Shown here: piece after piece, positions 5,604-6,790 of the stretch
Layout of the letters: each line of letters opens with the position of its first letter
Position numbering within the stretch: position 1 is the stretch's first letter
Notes under the pieces: model-generated
Database searches by the model: none
What the model was told of the DNA's origin: nothing
The model's input: the letters and a program-made list of their open reading frames with translations, nothing else
Assembly (NCBI GenBank): GCA_030836935.1
Contig: JAUPMA010000154.1
Location: 1 to 6,790, forward strand
Direction of reading: 5' to 3'
DNA length: 6,790 nucleotides
Origin: Pseudomonadota bacterium
Lineage (GTDB): Bacteria; Pseudomonadota; Gammaproteobacteria; SZUA-229
Position numbers and translations under genes: made by a program

Positions 5604-6790
5604 ATGTCAAACAAACACTGGACCATCGAACGCGATTCCAAAAATATTGTCTGGCTGCATTTCAACAAAGCCGAATCCAGCACCAATGTGTTGTCGTCTG
5701 ACGTGTTAAATGAATTGAACCAGGCACTGGATGAAATCAACAGCAATCTGCCCAAAGGTCTGGTTTTTGTCAGCGACAAAAAGAACGGTTTTATCGCCGG
5801 TGCCGACATCAGTGAATTCACCACTATAAAAGATCACGCCGAAGCCATGGCCTTCTTGCGCCGTGGTCACGACATCATGAATAAAATCGAAGCCATGAAA
5901 TGCCCGACCGTGGCCATGATTAAAGGTTTTTGTCTCGGCGGCGGCATGGAACTCGCACTGGCCTGCACTTATCGCATTATGTGTGACGATGCCGGTACCC
6001 GCGTTGCCTTGCCGGAAATCAAACTCGGCATTCATCCCGGATTTGGCGGCACCGTGCGCGCCATACAAAAAGCCGGCCCCCTCGCCGCCATGGACATGAT
6101 GCTCACCGGCAGAATGATTGCAGGCCGAGCCGCCAAAGCCATGGGGCTGGTGAATGAACTGGTGCCGGAGCGCATGTTAAAACGCGCCGCGCTGCATTTT
6201 GTTGAAAAGAAACCGGGCGCCAAACCATTGGGTTTCAGCAAAAAACTTCTCAACAATGCATTGGTTCGCCCTCTCATCGCCGCGCAAATGCGCAAGCAAG
6301 TTGCATCCAAAGCGATGAAAGAACACTACCCTGCTCCATTCAAATTGATTGACTTGTGGCAACACCACATGGGTAATCCAAAACTCATGCTGGAAAAAGA
6401 AATGGAATCGGTTGCGAGTCTGGTAACTGATTACAGCGCACGCAATCTGGTGCGCGTATTTTTCCTGCAAGAAAAATTAAAAACCCTGGGCAAGAAAAAT
6501 GATTTCGAACCCAAACATGTGCATGTGATTGGTGGCGGCGTGATGGGTGGCGATATTGCGGCCTGGTGCGCATTGCGCGGCTTTAATGTCACCGTGCAGG
6601 ATCAAAAACCGGAAATGCTGGCGCAAACCATGAAACGTTCGCTCGACATGTTCCAGAAAAAATTCAAAAAAGACAAACGCGCCATTCAGCAATCCATGGA
6701 TCGCCTCATGGCCGATCATAAAGGGTTGGGCGTGAGACATGCCGACATCATTATCGAAGCGATCTTTGAAGACAAGGATGTAAAACAGAA
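5604..6790 (+). CDS. fadJ: FadJ-like 3-hydroxyacyl-CoA dehydrogenase/enoyl-CoA hydratase, partial (3' end beyond window)
   Basis: The frame from ATG 5604 stays open to the edge (395 codons plus 2 bases), against about 715 residues for FadJ/FadB proteins. Residues 1 to about 190 are an enoyl-CoA hydratase domain: GFIAGADI (A65-D68) forms the oxyanion region, and the catalytic glutamates are E116 (LGGGMELALAC) and E138 (ALPEIKLGIHPGFGG). Their 22-residue spacing equals FadJ and differs from the 20 of FadB (E119/E139). LVFVSDKKNGFIAGADI also resembles FadJ. A helical linker follows. From about 306 the NAD-binding Rossmann domain begins: VIGGGVMGGDIAA (glycines 310-316), with D333 ending the second strand as the likely ribose ligand. 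ADIIIEAIFED (from about residue 381) is the usual later block. The remaining NAD-binding part and the C-terminal 3HCDH domains lie outside. The AGGA ribosome-binding site is at 5593-5596, 7 bases before ATG. It would hydrate enoyl-CoA and oxidise 3-hydroxyacyl-CoA between the FadE and thiolase steps. Confidence 0.93.
   Translation, partial: MSNKHWTIERDSKNIVWLHFNKAESSTNVLSSDVLNELNQALDEINSNLPKGLVFVSDKKNGFIAGADISEFTTIKDHAEAMAFLRRGHDIMNKIEAMKCPTVAMIKGFCLGGGMELALACTYRIMCDDAGTRVALPEIKLGIHPGFGGTVRAIQKAGPLAAMDMMLTGRMIAGRAAKAMGLVNELVPERMLKRAALHFVEKKPGAKPLGFSKKLLNNALVRPLIAAQMRKQVASKAMKEHYPAPFKLIDLWQHHMGNPKLMLEKEMESVASLVTDYSARNLVRVFFLQEKLKTLGKKNDFEPKHVHVIGGGVMGGDIAAWCALRGFNVTVQDQKPEMLAQTMKRSLDMFQKKFKKDKRAIQQSMDRLMADHKGLGVRHADIIIEAIFEDKDVKQ

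Overview
The window looks like a chromosomal segment of a gammaproteobacterium with base composition near 50% GC by eye. Three signs support this. The acyl-CoA dehydrogenase is the large membrane-anchored FadE type of about 810 residues. A beta-oxidation cluster with FadI-like and FadJ-like proteins follows it. A GTAG-type REP palindrome, well known from Pseudomonas and Xanthomonadales, is also present. I cannot name a genus.

Layout. The minus strand from 359 down to the left edge encodes most of a CYTH-domain protein (triphosphate tunnel metalloenzyme fold). Head-to-head with it, starting only 7 bp away, is a plus-strand class V aminotransferase-fold PLP enzyme (367-1491). The next gap (1492-1684) holds a palindromic repeat (1535-1584) and a strong Shine-Dalgarno. 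Then comes a plus-strand fatty-acid degradation cluster: fadE (1685-4123), a thiolase (4120-5418) overlapping it by ATGA, and a fadJ-like enoyl-CoA hydratase/3-hydroxyacyl-CoA dehydrogenase (5604 to beyond the right edge). The thiolase-fadJ gap (5419-5603) is mostly repeats: a REP hairpin whose GTAG supplies the thiolase stop codon, and an 80-bp inverted repeat built from 10-bp units. About 70 bp remain before fadJ.

How the genes work together. FadE oxidises acyl-CoA to trans-2-enoyl-CoA. The FadJ-like protein hydrates this and oxidises the 3-hydroxyacyl-CoA. The thiolase cleaves the 3-ketoacyl-CoA to acetyl-CoA and a shortened acyl-CoA. The three genes therefore encode one full turn of beta-oxidation. 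The CYTH protein and the PLP enzyme have no evident link to this pathway.

I see no phage, CRISPR, toxin-antitoxin, defence or transposase gene, and no RNA gene. The coding content is conventional. The unusual signal is in the non-coding gaps and gene junctions: three different palindromic repeat families in two short gaps, one fused to a stop codon, and a divergent gene pair with almost no intergenic DNA.
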